Assembly: GCF_001647715.1 (NCBI RefSeq) | Contig: NZ_CP015600.1 | Coordinates: forward strand, 2,914,001 to 2,978,000 | Direction of reading: 5' to 3' | Origin: Pseudomonas antarctica | GTDB taxonomy: Bacteria; Pseudomonadota; Gammaproteobacteria; Pseudomonadales; Pseudomonadaceae | Length of the DNA: 64,000 nucleotides | Shown: positions 17,012 through 25,975 of the stretch, in pieces | How the letters are laid out: every line of letters begins with the position of its first letter | Position numbering within the stretch: position 1 is the first letter of the stretch | The notes under the pieces: generated by a model | Databases searched by the model: none | What the model saw: only the letters and a program-made list of their open reading frames with translations | Told to the model about the DNA's origin: nothing | Program-made: the position numbers and the translations under genes

Positions 17012-17887
17012 TCAAGGGTTACGCACTCGGTTCAACCACTCGGTAAACAACCGAACCTTGGATAACCCTTGCTTGTCCGCCGCCACATCCAGCCAATAAC
17101 CATACGGGCCGATCACTTCCACCGCGGTGATCGGCAATAAACTGCCAGTAGCCAGTTCGCGCTCGATCATTTGCCGGTCTATCACGGCCAGGCCGCCGCC
17201 AGCCAGGGCGGTGTGTATGACTTGGTCCAGGGTGCTGAATTCCAGGCCCTGGCCCGCGTCGATGTCGTCCCGGCCCATGGCGGCCAGCCAGTTTTCCCAG
17301 ACCTTCAAGCGCTTGCCGTCGTGCAGGATGTGCAGCAATGGGAAACGCTGCAGGTTGGGCGGTTGGCCGTCGCTGAACAGCTCCGGGCTGGCCACGGCGA
17401 TGTGGCGTTCCATCACCAGCAATTCACTGCGGCAATGCGGGTCTGGTTCAAGGCCGAAGCGAATTCGGCAGTCGATCTCTGCCAGGCTGTCATGGCTGTT
17501 CTGATGCGTGACGCTGAGGTTGATAGCCGGATAGCGCTCGCAAAAGCGTCGTAAGTGCGCCGACAGCCAGCGCGTGGCCCAGGTCGGCGGCGCGACGATG
17601 CGCAGGCGCTGGCGCAGGTTGGGTACGCGCACGGCTTGCAGGGCGCGTTCGATATGGTCGAAGGCGTCGCTCAGGTGCGGGGAGAGGGCGAAGCCGGCTT
17701 CGGTCAGGGACAGGCCCTGGGGCGTGCGGATGAAGAGGGCGACGCCGAGGTAGTCTTCCAATTGTTTGATCTGGCGGCTGACGGCGCCTTGGGTCACGTT
17801 AAGGCCCACGGCAGCCTGGCTGAAGCTGCGGTGGCGGGCGACTTCTTCGAAGATGCGCAGCATGTTGAGAGCGGGCAGTTGGCGCAT
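17012..17887 (-). CDS. LysR-family transcriptional regulator (GcvA-like)
   Basis: A 291-residue LTTR. The winged helix-turn-helix lies at residues 1-60 (LRIFEEVARHRSFSQAAVGL then VTQGAVSRQIKQLEDYLG). The effector domain opens with the GcvA-group feature RLRIVAPPTWATRWLSAHLR. It follows the porin gene on the same strand, separated by a REPIN, and may regulate the transport operon or another target. The effector is unknown. Confidence 0.88.
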   Translation of the reverse strand: MRQLPALNMLRIFEEVARHRSFSQAAVGLNVTQGAVSRQIKQLEDYLGVALFIRTPQGLSLTEAGFALSPHLSDAFDHIERALQAVRVPNLRQRLRIVAPPTWATRWLSAHLRRFCERYPAINLSVTHQNSHDSLAEIDCRIRFGLEPDPHCRSELLVMERHIAVASPELFSDGQPPNLQRFPLLHILHDGKRLKVWENWLAAMGRDDIDAGQGLEFSTLDQVIHTALAGGGLAVIDRQMIERELATGSLLPITAVEVIGPYGYWLDVAADKQGLSKVRLFTEWLNRVRNP

Positions 17888-17934
17888 GAAAGGACTTCCA
17901 CACTGGTTGTTTTTAGAGTGCCTGTAGCGGCCTC

Positions 17935-18000
17935 TTCGCGAGCAAGCCCGCTCCCGCAGGAGGAATGCATTCCAACTGTGGGAGCGGGCTTGCTCGCGAA
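17935..18000. repeat. REPIN with perfect 21-base arms
   Basis: The arms at 17935-17955 (TTCGCGAGCAAGCCCGCTCCC) and 17980-18000 are perfect inverted copies with a 24-base spacer. It has the classical fluorescent-pseudomonad REP doublet structure, sited between the porin stop and the LysR start, where it may also end transcription. Confidence 0.9.
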
Positions 18001-18023
18001 GGCTTCAGTGGTATCGCCTCCGA

Positions 18024-19193
18024 TTAGAAGTAGTACCCAATGTTCATATACAGCTGATTCTCCCACTGGTTACTCCCACCCGCACCCAAGCTCTCGGTAT
18101 AGCTGCTGCCGCCGATATACGGATCGTTCTTGCCAATCAACCACTCCGTCGCGACCCACAACTTGCTCACCGAAAACGACGTGCCGAGGATCACCCGCTG
18201 CGAGGTCTTGAACTGACTCTCGGATTTATCAAACGCACTGTAGTTGGCATACAGCTTTACACCGCTGATCTGGTCAAACAGGTATTTGCCGCCCACGTCG
18301 TAGCTCAAGTCCGCCACGTATAAATTACCCCGGCTGGCTACGTTGAACGTCCCGTCGTAGCCACCCAAGGTGACGACGCTATTGGTGCCCGGGTTGCGCG
18401 GTGACATTTGCTGGCGCGCCGCCTGCAATTGCACGCCCCACGGGCCGTTCTTGCCCAGGTAGTGGATTGCCACGGCGTTGCGGCGGCCGTCGTCGTTGGT
18501 GTCTTTGTTTTCCAGCGTGGAGGTCAGGCCGGAAAGCCCGACTTCGGATTTCCAGTTGCCCAGCTCCAGGGCCTTGGCCACCCGCACCACCACGGTGTTG
18601 CGCTCCTGGTTGTTGCTGCCGTCGCCCACGTAGCTGTCGGCTTCGGAGATCACGCTGGAGTAGGTCACGCCCTTGCTGGTGCCTTTGCCTTGCCACGCCG
18701 GGCGCAGGTAGTAGCCGGCCTGGATATTCCAGTCGCCGCTTTGCTGGATGTATTTGGCGCCGACCTGTTGCACGTCTTCCAGGCCGATGACGTTGCCCAG
18801 GGTTTCGTAGAAGGTGCTGCCAAAGTACGGCTGCAAACCAAACGGTACTGTGTTCAAGCCCACTTGCACCTGCTGGTTCGGGTTGAACTTGTAGCCGACC
18901 CACGCGAACTTGGCGAACTGAATATCGCCGTAGTTCTTGGTGTACTGGTACGGGTAGGAACGCCCGTAGAACCGGTACTGCGCCTCGCCGATCCAGGTGT
19001 CGGAGTTGTACTTGGCGCTGAGGAAGGCCGTGTCGAGGCCGAACTTCTGGATGTCGCGATCCGGGTCATAGTCCCAGCGTGCACGCACGGCGCCGCCGAG
19101 GTCGAGGTTGTCGGTGACCTGGTAGGCCATGGCCGGTGCCGCAAGGGCGCCGAGCACAGGGACCAGGGCGATGTAACGTAGGGTTGGTCGCAT
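18024..19193 (-). CDS. Outer-membrane porin
   Basis: The 389-residue protein has a Sec signal peptide (MRPTLRYIALVPVLGALAAP, cut after AMA), then alternating short amphipathic strands rich in Tyr and Gly such as NTDFLSA-like turns, YGRSYPYQYTKNYG and LYVADLSYDVGGKYLF. It ends in Phe (MNIGYYF), the signature for BAM-dependent insertion. ATG 19193 follows GAGAG. It is the last gene after the peptide-type ABC transporter and probably lets that transporter's substrate cross the outer membrane. Confidence 0.8.
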   Translation of the reverse strand: MRPTLRYIALVPVLGALAAPAMAYQVTDNLDLGGAVRARWDYDPDRDIQKFGLDTAFLSAKYNSDTWIGEAQYRFYGRSYPYQYTKNYGDIQFAKFAWVGYKFNPNQQVQVGLNTVPFGLQPYFGSTFYETLGNVIGLEDVQQVGAKYIQQSGDWNIQAGYYLRPAWQGKGTSKGVTYSSVISEADSYVGDGSNNQERNTVVVRVAKALELGNWKSEVGLSGLTSTLENKDTNDDGRRNAVAIHYLGKNGPWGVQLQAARQQMSPRNPGTNSVVTLGGYDGTFNVASRGNLYVADLSYDVGGKYLFDQISGVKLYANYSAFDKSESQFKTSQRVILGTSFSVSKLWVATEWLIGKNDPYIGGSSYTESLGAGGSNQWENQLYMNIGYYF

Positions 19194-19278
19194 GGTTTCG
19201 CTCTCATTATTGGTTATTTTTTGGCAACAGCAGCCCGTTGCCGCAGCGAACGCTGCGACGCAGGGAAAGGGTGACAAC

Positions 19279-20916
19279 TCAGTGCGCTGCGGGGCGGATC
19301 AACCTCAACGGCGGCCCGTCAGCCGGTAGTTGCGTCGCGCCCGGCGCAGCGGCAAGCAAGGCCTGGGTGTAGCTGTTCTGTGGTCTGAGCAATACCTGTT
19401 CGGCGCTGCCGTATTCCACCACTTCACCCTGGCGCATCACGGCGATGTGGTCGCTGATCTGCGCCGCCACGCGCAGGTCGTGGGTGATAAACAGGATGCT
19501 CAGGTTCAACTGCTGTTGCAGGTCGGCGAGCAGCTCCAGCACCTGTTTTTGCACCGACACATCCAGCGCCGAGACACTTTCATCGGCGATCAGCACTTCC
19601 GGGCGCATGGCCAGGGCGCGGGCGATGCCGATGCGCTGGCGCTGGCCACCGGAAAACTGGCGCGGCTTGCGCTTGAGCGCATCACGCTTGAGGCCGACCT
19701 GTTCAAGCAAGTCACCGGCCTCGGCCCAGGCATCCTTGGCCGACAACCCACGCAATTGTGCGGCGCGGGCGATGATGTCACCGACGCGGTGCCGTGGATT
19801 GAGCGAGCCGTACGGGTCCTGGAAGATCATCTGGATACGCCGCCGATTGGCCGCCAGGGCCGAACCGCGCAAGGCCAGAAAATCAGTGTCGCCGACCCAC
19901 ACATGCCCGCTGTCGCTGTCGACCAGGCGAATGGCTGCTTTGACCAGGGTGCTTTTGCCCGAGCCGGACTCGCCGACAATCGCCAGTGTTTTGCCGCGTG
20001 GCAGGTTCAGCGACACGTTGCGCAGCGCCGCCACTGAGCTGCCGCCGACGTTGTAGGTCTTGGTCAGGTTTTCGATGCGCAACGCCAACTCGCCATCCGC
20101 GCTCGGCGTGTGCAATTCCGGGTGCAGCGCCGGCACTGCCGCGATCAGCTTGCGGGTGTAGGCGTGCGCCGGGGCATTCAGCACTTGGTCGCGCTCCCCG
20201 ATTTCCACCAGGCGGCCGCCTTCCATGACGGCAATGCGGTCGGCAATTTGCGCCACCACGCCGAAGTCGTGGGTGATAAACAGAATGCCGTGCTGGCCAC
20301 GCCCACGCAGCTCGCGCACCAGTTTCAAGACCTGGGCCTGGGTGGTTACGTCGAGTGCCGTGGTGGGCTCGTCGGCGATCAACAAGTCGGGGTTCATCGC
20401 CAACGCCATGGCAATCACCACGCGCTGGCACTGGCCACCGGACAGTTGATGGGGAAAGCTGTTGGCAATGCGTGGCGGGTCGGGCAACTGGGTGGATTCG
20501 AGCAGCGCGAGCGTGCGTTCGCGACGTTCGCGCTGGGGCATTTGCGGGGCATGGATAGCGAAGATTTCTTCGACTTGCTTGCCGATCCGAATCGCCGGGT
20601 TCAGCGCCGCCATGGGCTCCTGGAAAATCATCGCAATGCGGTTGCCGCGCAGTTCGCGCAGGCGTTTTTCGTCCAGGCTGCAGATGTCGTCGCCGAGAAA
20701 ATCGATCACCCCACCGGCATGCCGCAGGCCTTTGGCGTAATCGCCCATGATCGCCGCCGACAGCACTGATTTACCCGAGCCGGATTCACCGATTACGCAG
20801 AGGATTTCGCCCTTGCGTACGTCCAGGCTGATGCCTTGCACGGCGTGGCTGCGGTCGGCGCCGGCCGGCAGTTCGATCGACAGGTTTTGCACCCGTAATA
20901 CTGGTTGTGGGTTCAT
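19279..20916 (-). CDS. ABC transporter, two fused ATP-binding domains (DppD-DppF type)
   Basis: A 545-residue protein with two complete nucleotide-binding domains that energises the permease pair. Each half has a Walker A (GESGSGKSVLSAAIM near residue 47; GESGSGKSTLVKAAI near residue 314), a signature (LSGGQCQRV; FSGGQRQRIGI) and a Walker B (LLIADEPTTALD; VLIADESVSALD). The second half has Ser for Pro after the Walker B Glu. ATG 20916 follows AAGGA by seven bases. It starts two bases after the permease stop. Confidence 0.93.
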   Translation of the reverse strand: MNPQPVLRVQNLSIELPAGADRSHAVQGISLDVRKGEILCVIGESGSGKSVLSAAIMGDYAKGLRHAGGVIDFLGDDICSLDEKRLRELRGNRIAMIFQEPMAALNPAIRIGKQVEEIFAIHAPQMPQRERRERTLALLESTQLPDPPRIANSFPHQLSGGQCQRVVIAMALAMNPDLLIADEPTTALDVTTQAQVLKLVRELRGRGQHGILFITHDFGVVAQIADRIAVMEGGRLVEIGERDQVLNAPAHAYTRKLIAAVPALHPELHTPSADGELALRIENLTKTYNVGGSSVAALRNVSLNLPRGKTLAIVGESGSGKSTLVKAAIRLVDSDSGHVWVGDTDFLALRGSALAANRRRIQMIFQDPYGSLNPRHRVGDIIARAAQLRGLSAKDAWAEAGDLLEQVGLKRDALKRKPRQFSGGQRQRIGIARALAMRPEVLIADESVSALDVSVQKQVLELLADLQQQLNLSILFITHDLRVAAQISDHIAVMRQGEVVEYGSAEQVLLRPQNSYTQALLAAAPGATQLPADGPPLRLIRPAAH

Positions 20917-20918
20917 GC

Positions 20919-21755
20919 TCAATTCCTTGCGCCTTGCTGGGCGTTTTCATCCAGGCCGTCCGCCAGCAGGCTCAAGCCCAGCATCAGGGTGGAAATGGCA
21001 ATGCACGGGAAGATCACCAGGTGCGGGAAGGCGATGGCCATGGCGCGGCCGTCGTTGATCATGCCGCCCCAGTCCGGGGTCGGTGGCGGCAGGCCAAGGC
21101 CGAGAAAGCCCAGGGCGCCGATCATGATCGCGGTGTAGCCGATGCGCAGGCAGAAATCGACTATCAGCGGCCCGCCGCAGTTGGGCAGGATTTCCACGAG
21201 CATGATCCGCAGCGAACCCTCGCCCTGAGTGATTGCGCTGAGGACGTAGTCCCGCGAGCGGATGTCGATGGTCAGGGCACGCATGATGCGGAAAATCGCC
21301 GGGGCACTGGTGAAGGTCACCGCAATCAGGATATTCAGCGCCGACGCGCCGAGGGCGATGATGATCACGATGTACAACACCAGCACCGGGAACGACAGCA
21401 CCGTGTCGGCCACATACGACAGCACGGCATCGACCCAGCCGTTGAAGTAACCGGCGCACAGGCCCATGGCGATGCCCACGGCGAACGCGGTGAGCGTGGC
21501 CAGGATCGACCAGAACAGCACGGTGCGGGTGCCCCAGATCAGCCGCGAGAGAATGTCGCGCCCGATCATGTCGGTGCCCAGCAGGAAGCTTTGGCCGTTG
21601 TCGCCGCTCGTCAGCGGGGTCAGCAGTGGGGTAAAGCTTTCCAGCGGATCATGGGGCGCCAGCCACGGCGCAAAGAGCGCGACCAAGACCCAGCCGCCCA
21701 CCAGCAGCAGGCCGAGCAACGCCAGGGGATGTTTGAAGGCGTGCAGGCGATTCAT
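20919..21755 (-). CDS. ABC transporter permease, DppC type
   Basis: A 278-residue inner-membrane permease with an N-terminal helix (LALLGLLLVGGWVLVALFAP), a periplasmic loop and five further helices. The EAA-like coupling loop reads DYVLSAITQGEGSLRIMLVE. It pairs with the DppB-type protein to form the channel for peptides or similar solutes. Its ATG overlaps the DppB stop by four bases. Confidence 0.92.
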   Translation of the reverse strand: MNRLHAFKHPLALLGLLLVGGWVLVALFAPWLAPHDPLESFTPLLTPLTSGDNGQSFLLGTDMIGRDILSRLIWGTRTVLFWSILATLTAFAVGIAMGLCAGYFNGWVDAVLSYVADTVLSFPVLVLYIVIIIALGASALNILIAVTFTSAPAIFRIMRALTIDIRSRDYVLSAITQGEGSLRIMLVEILPNCGGPLIVDFCLRIGYTAIMIGALGFLGLGLPPPTPDWGGMINDGRAMAIAFPHLVIFPCIAISTLMLGLSLLADGLDENAQQGARN

Positions 21756-22705
21756 TGGGCACCTCCGCCGAGACTGCGCAGGGTGATGCGCGGGTTGAGC
21801 CAGGTGTAGGCCAGGTCCGAGAAAATCTTGGTGATGCCCACCACGACGGCACTGACCATGGCGCAGGCTTCGATCAGGTACACGTCATGGTTCAGCGACG
21901 CGGTGTACAGCAACGAGCCGAAGCCCTTGTAGGCAAAGAACACCTCGACCACGATCACGTTGGACAGCAGCCACGGGATGTACAGCATGATCACCGTGAT
22001 CGGTGCGATCAGCACATTGCGCAGGGCATGGCGCACGACGATGCGTGCGGTGGAGGCACCTTTGAGTCGCGCCGTGCGGATGTACGGCGACTGCATCACT
22101 TCCACCATCGACGCCCGGGTGATTCGCGCCAGGTAGCCGATGCCGAACAAGCACAACACCATCAGCGGCAGCACCAGTTCCACGGCGCTGAACCCCTCGC
22201 TCATGCTGCTGACACCCGGCAGCCAGTTGAGCCAGAACACAAAGATTGCCGAGACGAACACTGCACTGGCGAAATCGGGAATCGAGGTGGTGACAATCGA
22301 CAGGAACGACACCAGGCGGTCGAGCGCCGAGCCCTGGCGAATGCCGGCGAGAATGCCCAGTGTCAATGCCACGGGCACCATCACCAGCAAGGCCAGCCCG
22401 GCAAGCGTCAGGGTTTGTGCCAGGTTGGGCAGCAACAGCTTGATCACCGACTCACGAAAGTACACTGAAGTGCCCCAGTCGCCGCTGACAAAGTCCTTGA
22501 GCCACACCAGGTAACGCCACACAAAAGGTTGGTTGTAGCCATGTTCCACCAGCCACGCCGCCCGCTGGTCTGCGGCGGAGTAGGGGCCAAGGACGTTGAT
22601 GGCCACGTCTTCGATGTTCAGCTCCAGGGCCAGGAACACGATCAATGACACCGACAGCAGGGTCGCCACCAGCGCGAGTAATTTGCGCAATAGAAAATGA
22701 GCCAT
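21752..22705 (-). CDS. ABC transporter permease, DppB type
   Basis: A 317-residue permease with the first helix LLRKLLALVATLLSVSLIVF, a large periplasmic loop, and the coupling loop YIRTARLKGASTARIVVRHA near residue 215. ATG 22705 has GGAG nine bases upstream and is preferred to the TTG six codons earlier. It is followed by overlapping DppC, as in dipeptide/nickel-type transporters. Confidence 0.92.
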   Translation of the reverse strand: MAHFLLRKLLALVATLLSVSLIVFLALELNIEDVAINVLGPYSAADQRAAWLVEHGYNQPFVWRYLVWLKDFVSGDWGTSVYFRESVIKLLLPNLAQTLTLAGLALLVMVPVALTLGILAGIRQGSALDRLVSFLSIVTTSIPDFASAVFVSAIFVFWLNWLPGVSSMSEGFSAVELVLPLMVLCLFGIGYLARITRASMVEVMQSPYIRTARLKGASTARIVVRHALRNVLIAPITVIMLYIPWLLSNVIVVEVFFAYKGFGSLLYTASLNHDVYLIEACAMVSAVVVGITKIFSDLAYTWLNPRITLRSLGGGAQ

Positions 22706-22770
22706 GGGTGCATGCTCCGACAAATATTGGGATGCCTGCCCGCGTGCGGGCAGGGCGTTTGCGCCTTAAC

Positions 22771-24405
22771 TCAGGCGCTTAGCCACACGCTGCCCATGGG
22801 GTAGAAGTCGGAAGGGTGCACCTGGAAGCCCTGGACCTTTTTGCTCACGGCCGTGAACTTGTCGCCCCAGAACGGCTGCACGATCACGCAGGCGTCCTGC
22901 AGGATCTGCTCGACGCTTTGCATGGCCACGGCGCGTTGCTTGGGGTCGATGATGCCCATGGCTTTGTCCAGTGCGGCATCGAAGGCCGGGTCGCTGTAGT
23001 GGCTTTCATTCCAGGCGCCGCCGCCGCGGTAGGCCAACTCCAGGGACATCACGCCCAACGGGCGATGGGCCCAGTACGTGAGGCTGAACGCCGCCTTGTC
23101 CCAGATCGGCCAGTATTGGGCCGCCGGCACCACTTTGAGGTTGATGCGAATTCCGGCTTCCAGGCAGTTCTGTTGCAGGATCTGCGCACAGTCCTGTTCG
23201 TAGCGGCCCTGGGTGTTGCCGACGATCAGGTCGATGTCGATGCCATTCGGGAAGCCGGCTTCGGCCAGCAATTTCTTGGCCGTCGCCACGTCGCGGTTGC
23301 GCTTGGGCAGCGGGAAGTATTCGGGATGGGAAGGCGCCACATGGTGGTCTTCGCCCAGGGTGCCCATGCCGCGGTAGGCGATCTTCAGCATCTGCGCGTT
23401 ATCGGCGCACAGCACCACGGCCTTGCGGATGCGCAGGTCGGTGAATGGCTTTTGATCGCAGGCCATGCGCATCACCACGGTTTGCGCGGATTTGCAGGTG
23501 AGCAATTGCGCGCCGGGCAGGCGTTTGGCGAGGTCCAGCTCGGCCACGGTCACGCGGTACAGCACGTCCACTTGGCCGGCTTGCAAGGCGGCGAGGTGGG
23601 TGGACACGTCGGTGCCCATGTCGATGTAGCGCAGCTCGTCGAGGTTGGCGGGCTTGCCCCAGTAATCGGCGCGTTTGGCGAACGTCGCCTGTTTGTTCAC
23701 CGCGAATGCGACCAGCTTGAACGGCCCGGTGGCCAGCGGGTTTTTCGCCCAGTCATCACCGGCTTTGAAGCTGCGGTGCACGATGGCGCAGGTGAATGCG
23801 TTGAGCATCTCCGGGATCGCCAACATCGGCCGCTTGAGCTGCAGGCGAAACTGGTAGTCGCTGACTTTTTCGAAGGCCTTGATGTCCTGGAAGGCGGTGC
23901 GGTTGACCGACTTGGAGTCAGCGGCAATCCAGCGCTCGATGTTGTGCTGCACGTCGTCGACGTTGAAGCTGTCGCCATTGCTCCACTTCACGTCCTGGCG
24001 CAGGTTGAAGGTCCAGGTGGTGAGGTCGTCGGAGGGGCTCCAGCTTTCGGCGAGGTAGGGGTGAGTGATGTTATCGGCGTCGACCCAGGTCAGGTATTCC
24101 AGCGAGTTGCGCAGCAGGTTCGAGGCTTCGATCCAGGTGATCAGCATCGGGTCCTGGATTTCCTGAATCGCACAGGCAAAGCGCAGGCTGCCGCCTTGGC
24201 GGGCGGGTGTGCCGTCGGCGGCCTGGGCGTCGTTGCCGAGCAAGGCCGAGCCGATAAAGCTACTCGCGCTGGCCACGGTGATACCCAGCAGGGCGGCGGT
24301 GCGCAGGAATTGGCGGCGGTTGATTTCGCCACGTTGGACTTGGGAACACAGGTCATTTACGGCTGGATGCGGCGCGGCGCCGTCCAGGGTAGTCAACTCT
24401 TTCAT
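22771..24405 (-). CDS. ABC transporter substrate-binding protein, peptide/opine type, Tat-exported
   Basis: A 544-residue SBP_bac_5-family protein. The start ATG 24405 gives a twin-arginine signal at residues 29-35 (NRRQFLR) followed by TAALLGITVASASSFIGSAL, so it is exported folded by Tat, unusual among dipeptide-binding proteins. The mature domain has the family pieces LTTWTFNLRQDVKWSNG and WDKAAFSLTYWAHRP. It delivers the substrate to the DppBC-type channel. A 293-base gap to the M24 gene holds a palindromic site, so it may have its own promoter. Confidence 0.9.
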   Translation of the reverse strand: MKELTTLDGAAPHPAVNDLCSQVQRGEINRRQFLRTAALLGITVASASSFIGSALLGNDAQAADGTPARQGGSLRFACAIQEIQDPMLITWIEASNLLRNSLEYLTWVDADNITHPYLAESWSPSDDLTTWTFNLRQDVKWSNGDSFNVDDVQHNIERWIAADSKSVNRTAFQDIKAFEKVSDYQFRLQLKRPMLAIPEMLNAFTCAIVHRSFKAGDDWAKNPLATGPFKLVAFAVNKQATFAKRADYWGKPANLDELRYIDMGTDVSTHLAALQAGQVDVLYRVTVAELDLAKRLPGAQLLTCKSAQTVVMRMACDQKPFTDLRIRKAVVLCADNAQMLKIAYRGMGTLGEDHHVAPSHPEYFPLPKRNRDVATAKKLLAEAGFPNGIDIDLIVGNTQGRYEQDCAQILQQNCLEAGIRINLKVVPAAQYWPIWDKAAFSLTYWAHRPLGVMSLELAYRGGGAWNESHYSDPAFDAALDKAMGIIDPKQRAVAMQSVEQILQDACVIVQPFWGDKFTAVSKKVQGFQVHPSDFYPMGSVWLSA

Positions 24406-24593
24406 AAGCCTCTCCGGTACTTGCGAATATGCGTTTTTGTTGAACCGCAAGGGTCAGTGGCAAGCGCCGCCAAGGCGCAGCACGGACCGCTGTGAAACCG
24501 GCAGAAGAACAAGGCGCAACGAAGTCAGGAGGCGGGCAATGGGACAGGACATAGGGCAGCTCTCATGTTGTTTTTATTAGAGATGCCCGCAGT

Positions 24594-24620
24594 TTTGTCA
24601 TTTGCGCAAAGATCGACAAA
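24594..24620. promoter_or_regulatory. Nested dyad upstream of the binding-protein gene
   Basis: TTTGTC at 24594-24599 and GACAAA at 24615-24620 flank the perfect palindrome TTTGCGCAAA at 24601-24610. It lies about 190 bases upstream of the binding-protein start, in the AT-richer part of the gap. It is a candidate operator; the LysR protein encoded at 26963 is the nearest regulator of the group. Confidence 0.4.
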
Positions 24621-24698
24621 CGACAAATTCTGCGATGTAACGTTCTATAAATGCATGTTACAGGTCCTGCCCAGGCCCACCTGTCGCGCTAGACGCGT

Positions 24699-25925
24699 TC
24701 AGCGTGGCAACAGGCGCGGGTCGAACGGGTAATCGGAGAGCAACTCGATGCCGTGTTCGTGGATATAGATCTGTTCTTCAAGCTTCACGCCTTCGCCGCC
24801 GTCGTCGTGGCCGATGTAGCTTTCCACACAGATGGTCATGCCGGCCTCGAACACGCCGTCGTAACCCAGCGCGTCAATGTCTTCGCGGTGCACCACATAA
24901 GGGTACTCGCCGGTCATGCCAACCCCGTGCACCAGGGCGAAGTAGCGGTTGTTTTTGTAATGCTCGGGAATCTTCCAGGCCATCTCGGCGTATTCCTTGA
25001 AGCTGCGCCCGGCCTTGAGCATTTCGACGTTGGTTTGCACTTGCTCATAGGCGAGTTTGTACAGCTCTTGCTGCTTGGCGGTGGCGGCCTGGTCGCCGCA
25101 CAGGAAGGTGCGCGAAAAGTCCGCGTAGTAGCCGAAGCGGCCGACCACGTCGGTATCCAGGGCGACCAGATCACCGGCTTCGATCGGCCGCGTGCTGCAT
25201 TCCTGGAACCAGGGGTTGGTGCGTGGCCCGGAGGACAGCAGCCGGGTCTCGACGTAGTCGCCGTCGGTGGCGATCACATGCTGGTGCAGGTGCGACCACA
25301 GCTGGTTCTCGGTGATGCCGGGCGTCAGTTTGCTTTCCATCAACCGCACCCCGGCCTCGGTAGCACGCAGGCTCGCGCGGATCATCTTCAGCTCGTTGGG
25401 CACCTTGATGCAGCGCGCACGCTCCAGCGGTTCCTGGGCGTCAAACACCTGGTAGCCGAGCTTTTGCAATTCGAAGGCCGCCGCCGACGTGGCGCTTTCA
25501 ATCGCGATGCGTTTTCCGCCACCGCACTTGCGCACCAACTCGTCAATCTCGGCGGCCCAGTCGGCAGTGACGTTGCCGAGAAAACTTTCACAGAAGTAAT
25601 AAGAGATCGCCTTGGCCGGGCGCACTTCATCCACGGTATTGAGGGTTTCGGCCAAGTGCAGGCAGCCGCCGAACTCGAAGATCACCACCGGGCCTTCCGC
25701 CGGGATAAAAGCATAGCGCGCCGGGTTACGCGCCGAGTACACCTGCATATTGCGTGAGCCGGTGGCGTAACGCATGTGGGTAGGGTCGAACAGCACACAG
25801 GCGGCGTAGTCGCGTTTCTTCAGTTCGTTGCGCACCCGTTGCAGACGGTCCAGCTGGATCTGCTGGATTTCGTCATAGGTGGGCTCACAGTCGGCGGGGT
25901 TGCGGTTCGGGCCGGACAGACTCAT
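24699..25925 (-). CDS. M24-family metallohydrolase, DddP-like
   Basis: The 408-residue protein aligns through its length with the DMSP lyase DddP, a member of the M24 pita-bread fold: FDPTHMRYATGSRNMQVYSA, SGPRTNPWFQECSTRPI, then Asp257 and Asp269, His333, Glu368 and Glu383 as the five metal ligands with DddP-like spacing. The position of the DddP catalytic Asp, six residues after the His, is Gly339, so DMSP cleavage is unlikely. It may be a peptidase- or amidohydrolase-like enzyme acting on the transported compound. ATG 25925 follows GAGGA. Confidence 0.85.
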   Translation of the reverse strand: MSLSGPNRNPADCEPTYDEIQQIQLDRLQRVRNELKKRDYAACVLFDPTHMRYATGSRNMQVYSARNPARYAFIPAEGPVVIFEFGGCLHLAETLNTVDEVRPAKAISYYFCESFLGNVTADWAAEIDELVRKCGGGKRIAIESATSAAAFELQKLGYQVFDAQEPLERARCIKVPNELKMIRASLRATEAGVRLMESKLTPGITENQLWSHLHQHVIATDGDYVETRLLSSGPRTNPWFQECSTRPIEAGDLVALDTDVVGRFGYYADFSRTFLCGDQAATAKQQELYKLAYEQVQTNVEMLKAGRSFKEYAEMAWKIPEHYKNNRYFALVHGVGMTGEYPYVVHREDIDALGYDGVFEAGMTICVESYIGHDDGGEGVKLEEQIYIHEHGIELLSDYPFDPRLLPR

Positions 25926-25975
25926 GGGGTGTTCCTCGCAGGGCAAATACGGTTTTTAAGTTTTTTGGGGGCGAA

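Noticed and set aside
22816-24495. Plus-strand open frame of 559 codons
   Set aside because: Antisense to the clear Tat-type binding protein; codon bias in high-GC DNA explains the long opposite frame.
24699-25925. DMSP lyase DddP as the functional call
   Set aside because: The overall alignment is good, but the residue at the catalytic Asp is Gly339, so I call it DddP-like only.
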